This document shows positions 53,707 through 63,195 of a stretch of 64,000 bases of DNA, piece after piece. The stretch comes from Microlunatus flavus (GTDB taxonomy: Bacteria; Actinomycetota; Actinomycetes; Propionibacteriales; Propionibacteriaceae). Position 1 is the stretch's first letter, and the number at the start of each line of letters is the position of its first letter. Made by a program: the position numbers and the translations under genes. The stretch covers positions 1 to 64,000 of the forward strand of contig NZ_FOFA01000012.1 of assembly GCF_900110855.1 (NCBI RefSeq). Reading direction: 5' to 3'. Under the pieces are notes generated by a model. It was not told where the DNA came from, did not search any database, and was given only the letters and a program-made list of their open reading frames with translations.

Positions 53707-54708
53707 ATGCGGATCGTGGACGTCGACCCGGGCGACGAGGCCCAGCTGGAGGCGCTGACCCGGTTCGTCGACCGCGCCCGCGTGCACGACGACCCCGACG
53801 CGTTCGCCCTCACGCTGGAGGACACGCGCAACGATGCGCGGTACGGCGGCGACCTGCACCCGGCCCGTCACTGCCTCGTGCTCGACGACGGCGTCCTGGT
53901 CGGCCACGTGTGGATGCACGTCCCGCACCTGGACAACCTCCACCTCGTCGAAGCCGGCATCACCATCGACCCGGACCGTCGCGGCCGCGGGCTCGGCAGC
54001 CGGGTCCTCGCCGAGGTCGAGCGGCGTACGCGGTCGCTCGGGCGGACCACGCTGTGGATCGGCACCGCCGACGACGCCGAGGCCACGAAGGGCTTCCTCG
54101 GGCGGCGCGGCTTCGCCCTGGCCACCCGCGACGCCCGTCGGCACCAGCGGCTGGCGCTCGTCGACGCGGGAGAGGTCGACCGGCTCGAGCGGGAGGCCGC
54201 CGAGCACGCGCGCGACTACGTCGTCGAGCGTCTGCAGCCGCCGTAGGACGACGACCTCCTCACCGCGATGATCAGCGTCACCGCGGCGATCAACGACGCC
54301 CCGATGGGCGACCTGACCTTCGAGGACGAGGTCTACGACCTCGCCCGGCTGCGCGCCATCGAGCGCGCGGTCGAGCTGCGCGGCGAGCGGTTCCGCCGTG
54401 TCGTCACCCGGCACCGCCGGACCGGCGAGCTCGCCGGGCACACGGCGCTCACGGTGCGCCCCTGGGCGCCGCGCGAGGCGTACCAGTACGACACGAGCGT
54501 CGCCCGCGACCACCGCGGCCACCGGCTCGGCCTCGCGCTCAAGATCGCGATGATGCGCTGGCTCGCCGAGACCGAGCCGCAGCTCGAGGTCGTCGAGACC
54601 TGGAACAACGTCGAGAACACCCCGATGATCAGGGTCAACGAGGCGCTCGGCTACCGGCTCTCGCGCACGTTCGCGATGTTCGAGAAGACCCTCGCCGAGA
54701 CCGTCTGA
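53707..54708 (+). pseudogene. Two-domain GNAT acetyltransferase split by an in-frame amber codon
   Basis: One frame runs from ATG 53707 to TGA 54708, broken only by TAG at 54244-54246 (codon 180). The first half is a GNAT domain (TIDPDRRGRGLGSRVLAEVE; FLGRRGFALATRDAR). The second half reads PMGDLTFEDEVYDLARL then VARDHRGHRLGLALKIAMMR and VNEALGYRLSRTF. The stop lies in the linker, between RLQPP and DDDLLTAM, so a single change could turn GAG/CAG/AAG into TAG. The second half may start at ATG 54268, but no ribosome site is visible. It is either a recent pseudogene or a sequencing error. Confidence 0.7.
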
Positions 54709-54831
54709 GCCCTCCTCGCCCCGGTAAGAGCCCGGCCGTCCCACCAGGCCGAATTCCCGGCTCACCGCCTCCGCGCCTCGGTACGGTGCTCGCGTGAGGC
54801 ACCCGGACGCGTACGCCGGTCCGCTCGACCC

Positions 54832-55443
54832 GTGGCGCTGAACCGCAGCCGGCTGTCCGACCGCCCGGTCGCGCGGAGCCTGCGGCTGCTGGCCGGGCTC
54901 GTGCTCTTCGGGCTGTCGCTGGCCTTCCTCGTGCGGGCACGGCTCGGCCTCGACCCGTGGACCGTCTTCGGCGACGGCCTGTCGACCCGGCTCCACCTCA
55001 GCCTCGGCACCATCACGGTGCTGACCTCGCTGGTCGTGCTGCTGCTGTGGATCCCGCTGCGGCAGCGTCCCGGCCTCGGCACGGTCGCGAACGCGTTCGT
55101 CGTCGGGCCGGTGCTCGACCTCGGGGTGGCGCTGCTGCCGGACGCCGGGCCGGTGGCCGTGCAGGTGCTGTTCCTCGTCCTGGCGCTGCTCTGCGTCTCG
55201 GTGGGCACCGGGCTGTACGTCGGCGTCGGCTGGGGACCCGGTCCCCGCGACGGGCTCATGACCGGCCTGAACCGCCTCGGCCTCCCGATCTACCTGGCGC
55301 GGATGCTCATCGAGGGCTCGGTCCTGCTCGTCGGGTGGCTGCTCGGCGGGACCGTCGGCGTCGCGACCGTCGTGTACGCGCTCGCCGTCGGCCCGCTCGT
55401 CGGCCGCGCGCTGCCCCGCCTCACGCTGCCGCCGTCGCGCTGA
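54832..55443 (+). CDS. YczE/YitT-family membrane protein
   Basis: A 203-residue membrane protein with five to six helices. The conserved block RARLGLDPWTVFGDGLST and the later GVGWGPGPRDGLMTGL match the YczE (YyaS/YitT-type) family. The role is unknown; transport or export has been suggested. GTG at 54832 is used; a small upstream ORF from GTG 54794 overlaps it. A strong hairpin separates it from era. Confidence 0.78.
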   Translation: MALNRSRLSDRPVARSLRLLAGLVLFGLSLAFLVRARLGLDPWTVFGDGLSTRLHLSLGTITVLTSLVVLLLWIPLRQRPGLGTVANAFVVGPVLDLGVALLPDAGPVAVQVLFLVLALLCVSVGTGLYVGVGWGPGPRDGLMTGLNRLGLPIYLARMLIEGSVLLVGWLLGGTVGVATVVYALAVGPLVGRALPRLTLPPSR

Positions 55444-55451
55444 GACAGGAA

Positions 55452-55492
55452 CGGGTGAGTTCGTGCACCATGGTGGTGCAGGAACTCACCCG
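55452..55492. terminator. Two-way terminator hairpin
   Basis: Arms CGGGTGAGTTC (55452-55462) and its complement (55482-55492) enclose an inner stem TGCACCA/TGGTGCA. It lies between the convergent YczE-like and era genes. Confidence 0.65.
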
Positions 55493-55508
55493 GTCCCGGC
55501 GACGAGGC

Positions 55509-56465
55509 TCAGAAGCCCAGCCGGTTGAGGTGCTTGGGGTTGCGCTGCCACTCCTTGAGGACCTTGACGCGCAGGTCGAGGTAGACCGGGGTGCCGAGCA
55601 GGGCCTCGATCTGGCGGCGGGACTTCTCCCCGATCGCCCGGAGCCGCTCGCCGCGGTGGCCGATGACGATCCCCTTCTGGGAGTCGCGCTCGACGATCAT
55701 CGAGGCGTACACGTCGAGCAGCGGCCGGTCGTCCGAGCGCCCCTCGCGCAGCCCCATCTCCTCGATGGCGACGGTGATCGAGTGCGGCAGCTCGTCGCGG
55801 ACGTCCTCGAGGACGGCCTCGCGGATGAGCTCGGCGACCAGGGTCTCCTCCGGCTCGTCGGTGATGACGCCCTCGGGGTAGAGCGGCGGCCCCTCGGGCA
55901 GCCGCTCGACGAGGGCGCCGGCGAGGACGTCGAGCTGGTCGTCGGTGACCGAGGAGACGGGCACGATGTCGGCCCAGGTGATTCCGAGCTTGTCCTCCAG
56001 CGCCTGGATGGCCATCAGGTGCTCGGCCATCCGGGTCGGCCCGACGAGGTCGGACTTCGTCGCGACGGCGACCAGCGGCGGGGTGCGCGGCAGCTTGGCC
56101 AGCTCGCCGACGAGGTAGGTGTCGCCCGGGCCGATGCGCTGGTCGGCGGGCAGGCAGACGCCGACCACGTCGACCTCGGTCCAGGTGGCGCGGACCAGGT
56201 CGTTCAGGCGCTCGCCGAGCAGCGTCCGCGGCCGGTGCAGACCAGGCGTGTCGATGAGGACGAGCTGGGCGTCGGGCCGGTTGACGATCCCGCGGATCGC
56301 GTGGCGCGTGGTCTGCGGCTTGGCCGAGGCGATGGCGACCTTGCTGCCGACGAGCGCGTTCGTCAGCGTCGACTTGCCGGCGTTGGGCCGGCCGACGAAG
56401 CAGGCGAAGCCGGAACGGTGACCCTCCGGGACCTCCCGCGCCGCAGTGCTGGAGGGGGCGGTCAC
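55509..56465 (-). CDS. era: GTPase Era
   Basis: A 318-residue GTPase needed for 30S ribosome assembly. G1 is VGRPNAGKSTLTNALVG, G3 LIDTPGLHRPR, and G4 reads ATKSDLV (Thr in place of the usual Asn). The C-terminal KH domain ends VYLDLRVKVLKEWQRNPKHL and binds 16S rRNA. The GTG start overlaps the cytidine-deaminase-like stop by 4 bases. It is the last gene of the phoH-ybeY-CNNM-cdd-like-era unit. Confidence 0.95.
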   Translation of the reverse strand: MTAPSSTAAREVPEGHRSGFACFVGRPNAGKSTLTNALVGSKVAIASAKPQTTRHAIRGIVNRPDAQLVLIDTPGLHRPRTLLGERLNDLVRATWTEVDVVGVCLPADQRIGPGDTYLVGELAKLPRTPPLVAVATKSDLVGPTRMAEHLMAIQALEDKLGITWADIVPVSSVTDDQLDVLAGALVERLPEGPPLYPEGVITDEPEETLVAELIREAVLEDVRDELPHSITVAIEEMGLREGRSDDRPLLDVYASMIVERDSQKGIVIGHRGERLRAIGEKSRRQIEALLGTPVYLDLRVKVLKEWQRNPKHLNRLGF

Positions 56466-56842
56466 GTCAGCACCCGGGCGCGGACCACGCCGCGCGGGTC
56501 GACGGCCCACAGGCCGAGGCCGGGCCCGCCGAGGTCGCGGACCACGTCGAGGTCGGCGTCGAGCGCGTACGGGTCGGGCTCGTCGGCCGTCGCCAGCGCC
56601 ACCGCCTCGAGACCCTCGGCGCCCGAGGAGACCGCCATCGCGACGGCCACGGCGACCGCGGAGAGCGTCAGGTGCTCGAGGGCGACGCTGGTGCCCGCGT
56701 ACGTGCGCCCGTCGGTGTCGCGGACGCAGGCCCCCTGCGCGGCCGCGGTCCGGGCCAGCGCGCTGCGGGCGAGCGTGATGATCTTGATGTCCTCCGGGTC
56801 CGTGGGCGCCTCGACCCCGGGGGTGCTGCTGTCGGCGCTCAC
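56462..56842 (-). CDS. Cytidine-deaminase-like protein lacking Zn ligands
   Basis: A 126-residue protein in the place where actinobacterial genomes have a cytidine-deaminase-like gene before era. The fold is suggested by LARSALARTAAAQGACVRD, TYAGTSVALEHLTLSAVAVA and VSSGAEGLEAVALAT. The catalytic HAE and PCxxC zinc ligands are absent (the equivalent of HAE reads LTLSA), so deamination is not expected. It overlaps the neighbours by 4 bases each. A ribosome-biogenesis role is only suggested by the operon. Confidence 0.72.
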   Translation of the reverse strand: MSADSSTPGVEAPTDPEDIKIITLARSALARTAAAQGACVRDTDGRTYAGTSVALEHLTLSAVAVAVAMAVSSGAEGLEAVALATADEPDPYALDADLDVVRDLGGPGLGLWAVDPRGVVRARVLT

Positions 56843-58164
56843 GCCATCGACTCCTCACGGGTCTCGGTCTCGGCCTCGGCGTCCGCCTCGGCCTCGGGGT
56901 CCTTCTGCCGGGTCACCAGCACGGTGCCGATGCGGTTGCGCCGCCCGGTGGAACGTTCGGCGACCAGCTCGAGGCCGGCGTGCTCGACCACGGAACCCGG
57001 GATCGGCACCTTGTTCAGCTGCTTGGCCATCAGCCCGCCGACCGTCTCCACGTCCTCGTCGTCGAGCTCGAGCCCGTAGAGCTCGCCCAGCTCGTCGAGC
57101 GGGAGGCGCGAGGAGATCCGGTAGCGGTCGTCGCCGAGCGGCGTGACGTCGGTCGGCTCCTCGTCGTACTCGTCGGTGATCTCGCCGACGATCTCCTCGA
57201 GGATGTCCTCGATCGTCGCCATCCCCGCCGTGCCGCCGAACTCGTCGACCACCACCACGAGGTGCACGCGCTTGAGCTGCATCTCCTTCAGCAGCTCGTC
57301 GACGGGTTTGGAGTCGGGGCACCAGGACACCGGCCGCATCATCGAACCGACGCGCTCCTTGGACTGCGCGTCCGGGGCGTCGTACGTCCGCTTGATGACG
57401 TCCTTGAGGTAGAGGATGCCGACGATGTCGTCGAGCCCTTCCCGGATGACGGGGATGCGGCTGAAGCCGGAGCGCAGGCACAGCGACACGGCCTGCCGCA
57501 GCGTCTTGTGCTCCTCGACGAAGACCATGTCGGTGCGCGGCACCATGACCTCGCGCACGATCGTGTTGCCGAGGTCGAAGACGGAGTGGATCATCCGGCG
57601 CTCGCCGGAGTCGATCACCGAGCTCGTCTCGGCCAGGTCGACCAGCTCGCGCAGCTCGGCCTCGGTGGAGAACGGCCCGTCGACGAAGCCCTTGCCCGGC
57701 GTCACCGCGTTGCCGATCATGATCAGCAGCCGCGGCAGCGGGCCGAGGACGGTGGTCAGCAGGCGCAGCGGCCCGGCGGCCGCGAGCGACACCGTGTCGG
57801 CGTGCTGCCGCCCGAGGGTGCGCGGCGCGACGCCCCAGAACACGAACGACACGATGATCATGGCGCCGGCGGCGATCGCGCCGCCCTCCCAGGTCACGTC
57901 GAAGTTGCCGAGGACCACGAGGGTCACCAGCACCACGGCGGAGATCTCCAGCGCGGTGCGGACGAACAGTGCGGTGTTGAGGTAGGCAGGCGGGTCGTCG
58001 GCGAGCTTGCGAAGCCGTGCCGCACCCGGTCGGCCCTCCTCGCAGAGCCGGTCGGCCCGGGCCTTGGAGATCGAGCTGAGCGCGGCCTCGGCCGCGGCCA
58101 GCAGGGCCGCCAGGACCACCAGCACCAGGGCGATCGTCAGCTGGCCCCAGTCGCTGCCGGTCAT
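56839..58164 (-). CDS. CNNM/CorC-type membrane protein with CBS domains
   Basis: A 441-residue protein: an N-terminal DUF21 transmembrane domain (ALLAAAEAALSSISKARADRL), paired CBS domains (VMVPRTDMVFVEEHKTLRQA; LRSGFSRIPVIREGLDDIVG) and a C-terminal CorC/HlyC domain (VVVDEFGGTAGMATIEDILE). The family is annotated as hemolysin but is linked to magnesium/cobalt transport. The acidic C-terminal tail is disordered. Coupled by 4-base overlaps to its neighbours. Confidence 0.9.
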   Translation of the reverse strand: MTGSDWGQLTIALVLVVLAALLAAAEAALSSISKARADRLCEEGRPGAARLRKLADDPPAYLNTALFVRTALEISAVVLVTLVVLGNFDVTWEGGAIAAGAMIIVSFVFWGVAPRTLGRQHADTVSLAAAGPLRLLTTVLGPLPRLLIMIGNAVTPGKGFVDGPFSTEAELRELVDLAETSSVIDSGERRMIHSVFDLGNTIVREVMVPRTDMVFVEEHKTLRQAVSLCLRSGFSRIPVIREGLDDIVGILYLKDVIKRTYDAPDAQSKERVGSMMRPVSWCPDSKPVDELLKEMQLKRVHLVVVVDEFGGTAGMATIEDILEEIVGEITDEYDEEPTDVTPLGDDRYRISSRLPLDELGELYGLELDDEDVETVGGLMAKQLNKVPIPGSVVEHAGLELVAERSTGRRNRIGTVLVTRQKDPEAEADAEAETETREESMA

Positions 58165-58649
58165 CGCGCGACCGCCGTCCGCTCGGGCTTGTCCGGGCGC
58201 TCGCGGGCCCAGGCGGCCAGGATCGTGTCCTTCAGGCCGAACATCTCGGCCTTCTCCGCCTCCTCGGCGTGGTCGTAGCCGAGCAGGTGCAGCAGCCCGT
58301 GCACGAGGAGGTACTCCGCCTCCTCCTGCGCGGTGCGCCCGTGGTCGCGGGCCTGCGCGTCGGTGACAGCCGGGCAGAGCACGATGTCGCCGAGCATGCC
58401 GAGCGGCGGCTCGTCCTCGTCGTCGTCGGGCGGGCGCAGCTCGTCCATCGGAAAGCTGAGGACGTCCGTCGGGCCGGGCTCGCCCATGTACTTCTCGTGG
58501 TAAGCGCTCATCGTCGGCTCGTCGACCAGCAGGATCGAGAGCTCGGCCTGCGGGTGGATCCGCAGCTGGTCCAGCGCGAAGGTGGCGAGCCGGACCAGGC
58601 CCGTACTGTCGGCCTCCAGACCGGACTCGTTGTTGATGTCGACCGTCAT
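58161..58649 (-). CDS. ybeY: Endoribonuclease YbeY (rRNA maturation)
   Basis: A 162-residue metal-dependent RNase that trims the 16S rRNA 3' end. The zinc site is HGLLHLLGYDH (H-x3-H-x5-H). Other family features are GPTDVLSFPMDELRPP and LGDIVLCPAV. It lies between phoH and the CNNM gene, with a 4-base overlap to the latter, as in most actinobacteria. Confidence 0.94.
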   Translation of the reverse strand: MTVDINNESGLEADSTGLVRLATFALDQLRIHPQAELSILLVDEPTMSAYHEKYMGEPGPTDVLSFPMDELRPPDDDEDEPPLGMLGDIVLCPAVTDAQARDHGRTAQEEAEYLLVHGLLHLLGYDHAEEAEKAEMFGLKDTILAAWARERPDKPERTAVAR

Positions 58650-58674
58650 GGGTCCTACCTGTGCTTCGTGGCGC

Positions 58675-59751
<1,077 letters not shown>

Positions 59752-59815
59752 CTCTGACCTGCTCAGGAGGGTCCTCACGTGGGGTGCTGCGTGCCGCTCG
59801 GCACATGACCGTCCC

Positions 59816-59821
59816 ATTCTA
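59816..59821 (-). promoter_or_regulatory. Possible -10 of the phoH-era operon
   Basis: TAGAAT on the minus strand fits TAnnnT and lies about 65 bases before the phoH ATG. No good -35 is seen 16-18 bases upstream, so support is weak. Confidence 0.3.
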
Positions 59822-59865
59822 GTGAGTGCGACCACACGGGCACAGGGAGAAAGCGGGGCGCATTC

Positions 59866-60417
59866 GTGGAGACGCACTACTACACGGCCACGAGCATCGA
59901 CGGACGCATCGCCGACGAGGAGAACTCGCTGGGCTGGCTGTTCCAGTTCTCCGACGACCCGGGCGCCGACGACCGCTACGCGGGCTTCGTCGCGGGCATC
60001 GGCGCGATCGTCATGGGCTCGACGACGTACGAGTGGCTGCTGCGCGAGGAGATCCGCGACGACCCGTCGCGCTGGCCGTACGCGCAGCCGACGTGGGTCT
60101 TCACCTCGCGCACGCTGCCCGCGATCCCCGGTGCGGACCTGCGCTTCGTCTCCGGGCCGGTCGAGCCGGTGCACGCCGAGATCGCGGCGACGCTGCCCGA
60201 GGGCCAGGACCTGTGGCTCGTCGGCGGCGGCGAGCTGGTCGGGATGTTCCTCGACGCGGGCCTGCTCGACCTGATCCACCTCGGCGTGGCACCGGTGTTC
60301 CTGGGCGCCGGCGCCCCGCTGCTGCCCCGGCGCCTCGTCACGCCGCCGCTGGTGCTCGAGGAGTGCCGCCCCGGCGGGCCGTTCGCGCTGCTGCGCTACC
60401 GGGTGCAGCACGGCTGA
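59866..60417 (+). CDS. DHFR/RibD-C-family reductase
   Basis: A 183-residue NADPH-type reductase resembling the gene at 21709: TATSIDGRIADEENSLGW, then IVMGSTTYEWLL, LWLVGGGELVGMFLDAGLLD and FLGAGAPLLPR. The N-terminus starts with GTG (VETHYYTATSID). The substrate is unknown. It is divergent from phoH and convergent with the proline iminopeptidase. Confidence 0.82.
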   Translation: METHYYTATSIDGRIADEENSLGWLFQFSDDPGADDRYAGFVAGIGAIVMGSTTYEWLLREEIRDDPSRWPYAQPTWVFTSRTLPAIPGADLRFVSGPVEPVHAEIAATLPEGQDLWLVGGGELVGMFLDAGLLDLIHLGVAPVFLGAGAPLLPRRLVTPPLVLEECRPGGPFALLRYRVQHG

Positions 60418-60430
60418 GGCACGGTTCCGC

Positions 60431-60481
60431 GAACTTCTGCTACCGAGTCCACCTCAGAGGTGGACAACCATGCAAAAGTTC
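60431..60481. terminator. Two-way terminator hairpin
   Basis: Outer arms GAACTTCTGC and GCAAAAGTTC pair with one mismatch and an inner stem GTCCACCT-CAG-AGGTGGAC is perfect. The right arm overlaps the stop of the iminopeptidase. It lies between convergent genes. Confidence 0.6.
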
Positions 60482-61508
60482 AGCGGTCGGCGAACCGGTC
60501 CGTCGCCGCCACCAGCGCGGCGGTGATCTCGGGCTCGGTCCAGGCGTGACCGGCGTGGGGCGCCACCACCAGCTCGGCCTGCGGCCAGGCGCGGTGGAGG
60601 TCGAACGCCGTGACCGCCGGGGTGCAGAGGTCGTAGCGGCCCTGGACGATCACGGCCGGGATGTCGGCGAGCCGTCCGGCGTCGGCGATCAGCTGACCCT
60701 CGCCCTCGGCCGACGTCGAGAACCAGCCGGCGTGGACGAAGTAGTCGTTCTCGATCCGCGCGAAGGCCAGCGCGTAGTCCGGGTCGGCGAACTGCGCGAC
60801 CAGCTCGGGGTCGGGCACGAGCGTGATCGACGCCGCCTCGTACGAGGCCCAGGCCACCGCGGCCGGGCCGTGCACCGCGGGGTCGGGGTCGAACAGCAGC
60901 TCGTGGTAGCCCGCGATGGGGTCCCCGACGACCGTCCCGCCCGGCGTCACGCTCACGAGGCCGCGCTCGAGCAGCGGGGCGAGGTAGCCCGCGTACAGGT
61001 CGGGCACGAGCTGGCCGGCGCCGCCGCCGTAGAAGAAGTCCAGCTCGCTGCGGCGCAGGGTGAAGATGCCACGCAGCACCAGCTCGGTCACGCGCTCGGG
61101 GTGCGTCTCGGCGTACGCGAGGGCGAGCGCGCTGCCCCACGAACCACCGAACACCTGCCAGCGCTCGATCCCGCGCGCCTCGCGCAGCCGCTCGATGTCG
61201 TCGACCAGGTGCCAGGTGGTGTTGAGCGCCGGGTCGTACGCCGCGGTGCTGGCGTGCGGCTCGCTCCGGCCGCAGCCGCGCTGGTCGAGCAGGACCACGC
61301 GGTAGCGCTCCGGGTCGAACAGCCGCCGCACGCCCGGGGAGATCCCGCCGCCGGGCCCACCGTGCAGGAACACCACGGGCTTGCCGTCGGGGTTGCCGCA
61401 CTCCTCCCACCACACCCGCTGGCCGTCGCCGACGTCGAGGTGCCCCGACGCGTACGGCTCGACCGGCGGGTAGAGCGGGCCCTGCTCCTCGAGGCTGGAG
61501 GAGGTCAC
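60480..61508 (-). CDS. pip: Proline iminopeptidase
   Basis: A 342-residue S33 serine peptidase that removes N-terminal proline from peptides. The fold shows VFLHGGPGGGISPGVRRLFD (HGGPG oxyanion motif), LLDQRGCGRSEPHA, the nucleophile FGGSWGSALALAYAETHPE and the C-terminal IVQGRYDLCTP/HAGHAW acid and histidine. The GTG start overlaps the DUF5709 stop by 4 bases. Confidence 0.92.
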   Translation of the reverse strand: MTSSSLEEQGPLYPPVEPYASGHLDVGDGQRVWWEECGNPDGKPVVFLHGGPGGGISPGVRRLFDPERYRVVLLDQRGCGRSEPHASTAAYDPALNTTWHLVDDIERLREARGIERWQVFGGSWGSALALAYAETHPERVTELVLRGIFTLRRSELDFFYGGGAGQLVPDLYAGYLAPLLERGLVSVTPGGTVVGDPIAGYHELLFDPDPAVHGPAAVAWASYEAASITLVPDPELVAQFADPDYALAFARIENDYFVHAGWFSTSAEGEGQLIADAGRLADIPAVIVQGRYDLCTPAVTAFDLHRAWPQAELVVAPHAGHAWTEPEITAALVAATDRFADR

Positions 61509-61975
61509 TCCGGGATGATGTGGACGGCCGCCTCCTCGGCGCTCGCCGCCCCGCCGTCGATGCCGACGTCCTCGCCGATCAGGTCGGACTCGTCGTCGAG
61601 GCCGATGCCCTCGTTGGGGTCGACCAGGCGGCCCGCGCGGAAGTCGCCGACCTCGCCGTCGTCGAGGTTCTCCTCGTCGGCGCGGACGGTGAGGTTGTCC
61701 TCCTCGTCGACGTCGTCGTCGGAGTAGGGGTCGGGCTCGGGGATCTCCTCCGACAGCCGCTGGTCCAGCGTCTCGTGCGGACCCTCGCGCACCAGCGCGG
61801 ACGGGCGCTCCGGCGGCGAGTAGCCCTCGTCGAGCGCGTCGGCGACCCCGCGGTCGTCCAGGGTCTCCTCCGGCTGGATGAGGTCCTGGTCCATCTGGTC
61901 GGTGCCCTCGGGGGTCTGCTCGTACGGCTGGACGTCGGCCGGGTCGCTCATCGGCTCCGGGTTGGTGCTGGTCAT
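61505..61975 (-). CDS. DUF5709-family acidic protein
   Basis: A 156-residue acidic, mostly disordered protein. The block DLIQPEETLDDRGVADALDE followed by GYSPPERPSA matches the actinobacterial DUF5709 family. It is coupled to the iminopeptidase by GTGA, and divergent from the carboxylate-amine ligase. Function unknown. ATG at 61975 or 61951 may be the start. Confidence 0.78.
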   Translation of the reverse strand: MTSTNPEPMSDPADVQPYEQTPEGTDQMDQDLIQPEETLDDRGVADALDEGYSPPERPSALVREGPHETLDQRLSEEIPEPDPYSDDDVDEEDNLTVRADEENLDDGEVGDFRAGRLVDPNEGIGLDDESDLIGEDVGIDGGAASAEEAAVHIIPE

Positions 61976-62013
61976 GCGGCCCAGCCTGCCAGACGGGCGG
62001 CAGACTGCTCCGC

Positions 62014-63117
62014 GTGCGGACCGTCGGCGTCGAGGAAGAGCTGCTCCTGCTGGACCCCGCGACGGGCGCACCCGTGGCGCGGGCCGCCGACGTCCTGCGC
62101 CGGGTCGCGGCCGAGGACGCCGCCGCGCGCTCCGTCGCCGGCGGGAACGTCGAGGCCGAGCTCCAGCAGCAGCAGGTCGAGATCGACACCACGCCGCAGT
62201 CCGACCTGGACGCGGTCGAGCGCGAGCTGCGCGCGGCGCGGGCCCGGGTGGACGCCCTCGGGCGGGCGGCAGGCGTACGGGTCGCCCCGCTGGCCACCTC
62301 GCCCCTGGCCGTGACGCCGGAGGTGACGCCGAAGTCGCGCTACGCGGCGATGGTCGAGCACTTCGGCCTCACCACCGCCGAGCAGCTGACCTGCGGCTGC
62401 CACGTGCACGTCGAGGTCTCCTCGCGCGAGGAGGGCGTGGCCGCCCTGGACCGGGTCCGCGTGTGGCTGCCGGTGCTGCTCGCGCTGTCGGCGGGCTCGC
62501 CCTTCTGGCAGGGGCAGGACTCGGGGTTCGCGTCGTACCGCTACCAGGCCTGGGGACGCTTCCCCGGCGCGGGCCCGGCACCGGTGCTCGGGTCGGCCGC
62601 GGCGTACGACGCGTTCGTCGGCACGAGCGTGGCGAGCGGGGTGCTGGTCGACCACGCGATGGTCTACCTCGACGCCCGGCTGTCCCAGCGCTATCCCACC
62701 CTCGAGGTCCGCATCGCCGACGTGTGCCCGCGGGTCGAGGACGCCGTGCTGATCGCCGCCCTGTGCCGGGCGCTGGTCGACACCGCGATCCGGTCCTGGA
62801 CCCACCACGCCCCCGCCCCGGACGTCGGCTCGGAGCTCGTGCGGCTGGCGAGCTGGCGGGCGAGCCGGTCCGGCCTCGCCGGCGACCTGGTCGACCCGCT
62901 GACGCACCGACCGCGCCGGGCGGCCGACGTCGTGCGGAGCCTGCTCGACCACGTCCACGACGCCCTCGCCGAGGCCGGCGACGTCGACCGCGTGGAGGCG
63001 GGCTGGGCCGCGCTGCGCGAGCGCGGCACCGGCGCCGCCCGGCAGCGCGCGTGGGCGGAGCAGGACGGCGACCTCGGCCGGGTCGCGCTGCGGGTGGCCG
63101 ACGAGCTGCTGGTCTGA
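62014..63117 (+). CDS. Carboxylate-amine ligase (GCS2/YbdK family)
   Basis: A 367-residue ATP-dependent ligase of the glutamate-cysteine ligase type 2 family. The N-terminus TVGVEEELLLLDPATG and the later QQQQVEIDTTPQSDLDAVER, CGCHVHVEVSSREEGV and TLEVRIADVCPRVEDAV match the family. Members join an amino acid to an amine (for example gamma-glutamyl compounds). No ergothioneine or mycothiol genes are near, so the product is unknown. Confidence 0.88.
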   Translation: MRTVGVEEELLLLDPATGAPVARAADVLRRVAAEDAAARSVAGGNVEAELQQQQVEIDTTPQSDLDAVERELRAARARVDALGRAAGVRVAPLATSPLAVTPEVTPKSRYAAMVEHFGLTTAEQLTCGCHVHVEVSSREEGVAALDRVRVWLPVLLALSAGSPFWQGQDSGFASYRYQAWGRFPGAGPAPVLGSAAAYDAFVGTSVASGVLVDHAMVYLDARLSQRYPTLEVRIADVCPRVEDAVLIAALCRALVDTAIRSWTHHAPAPDVGSELVRLASWRASRSGLAGDLVDPLTHRPRRAADVVRSLLDHVHDALAEAGDVDRVEAGWAALRERGTGAARQRAWAEQDGDLGRVALRVADELLV

Positions 63118-63143
63118 GCGGCGCGACGGGCTGGTCGCAAGAA

Positions 63144-63185
63144 CGGAGCGGATCCGACCGCGACTACGCGGTGGGATCCGCTCCG
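63144..63185. terminator. Two-way terminator hairpin
   Basis: A nearly continuous 19-bp stem (CGGAGCGGATCC and ACCGCG with complements, one G/G mismatch) with a 4-base loop lies between the ligase and the oxidoreductase genes. It is the strongest hairpin of the window. Confidence 0.7.
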
Positions 63186-63195
63186 GTCTCGGCGA

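Noticed and set aside
54794-54841. 15-codon ORF (GTG, preceded by TACGGT) overlapping the YczE-like start
   Set aside because: It fits a leaderless start, but the product has no recognisable feature and chance short ORFs are common; noted only as a possible leader.
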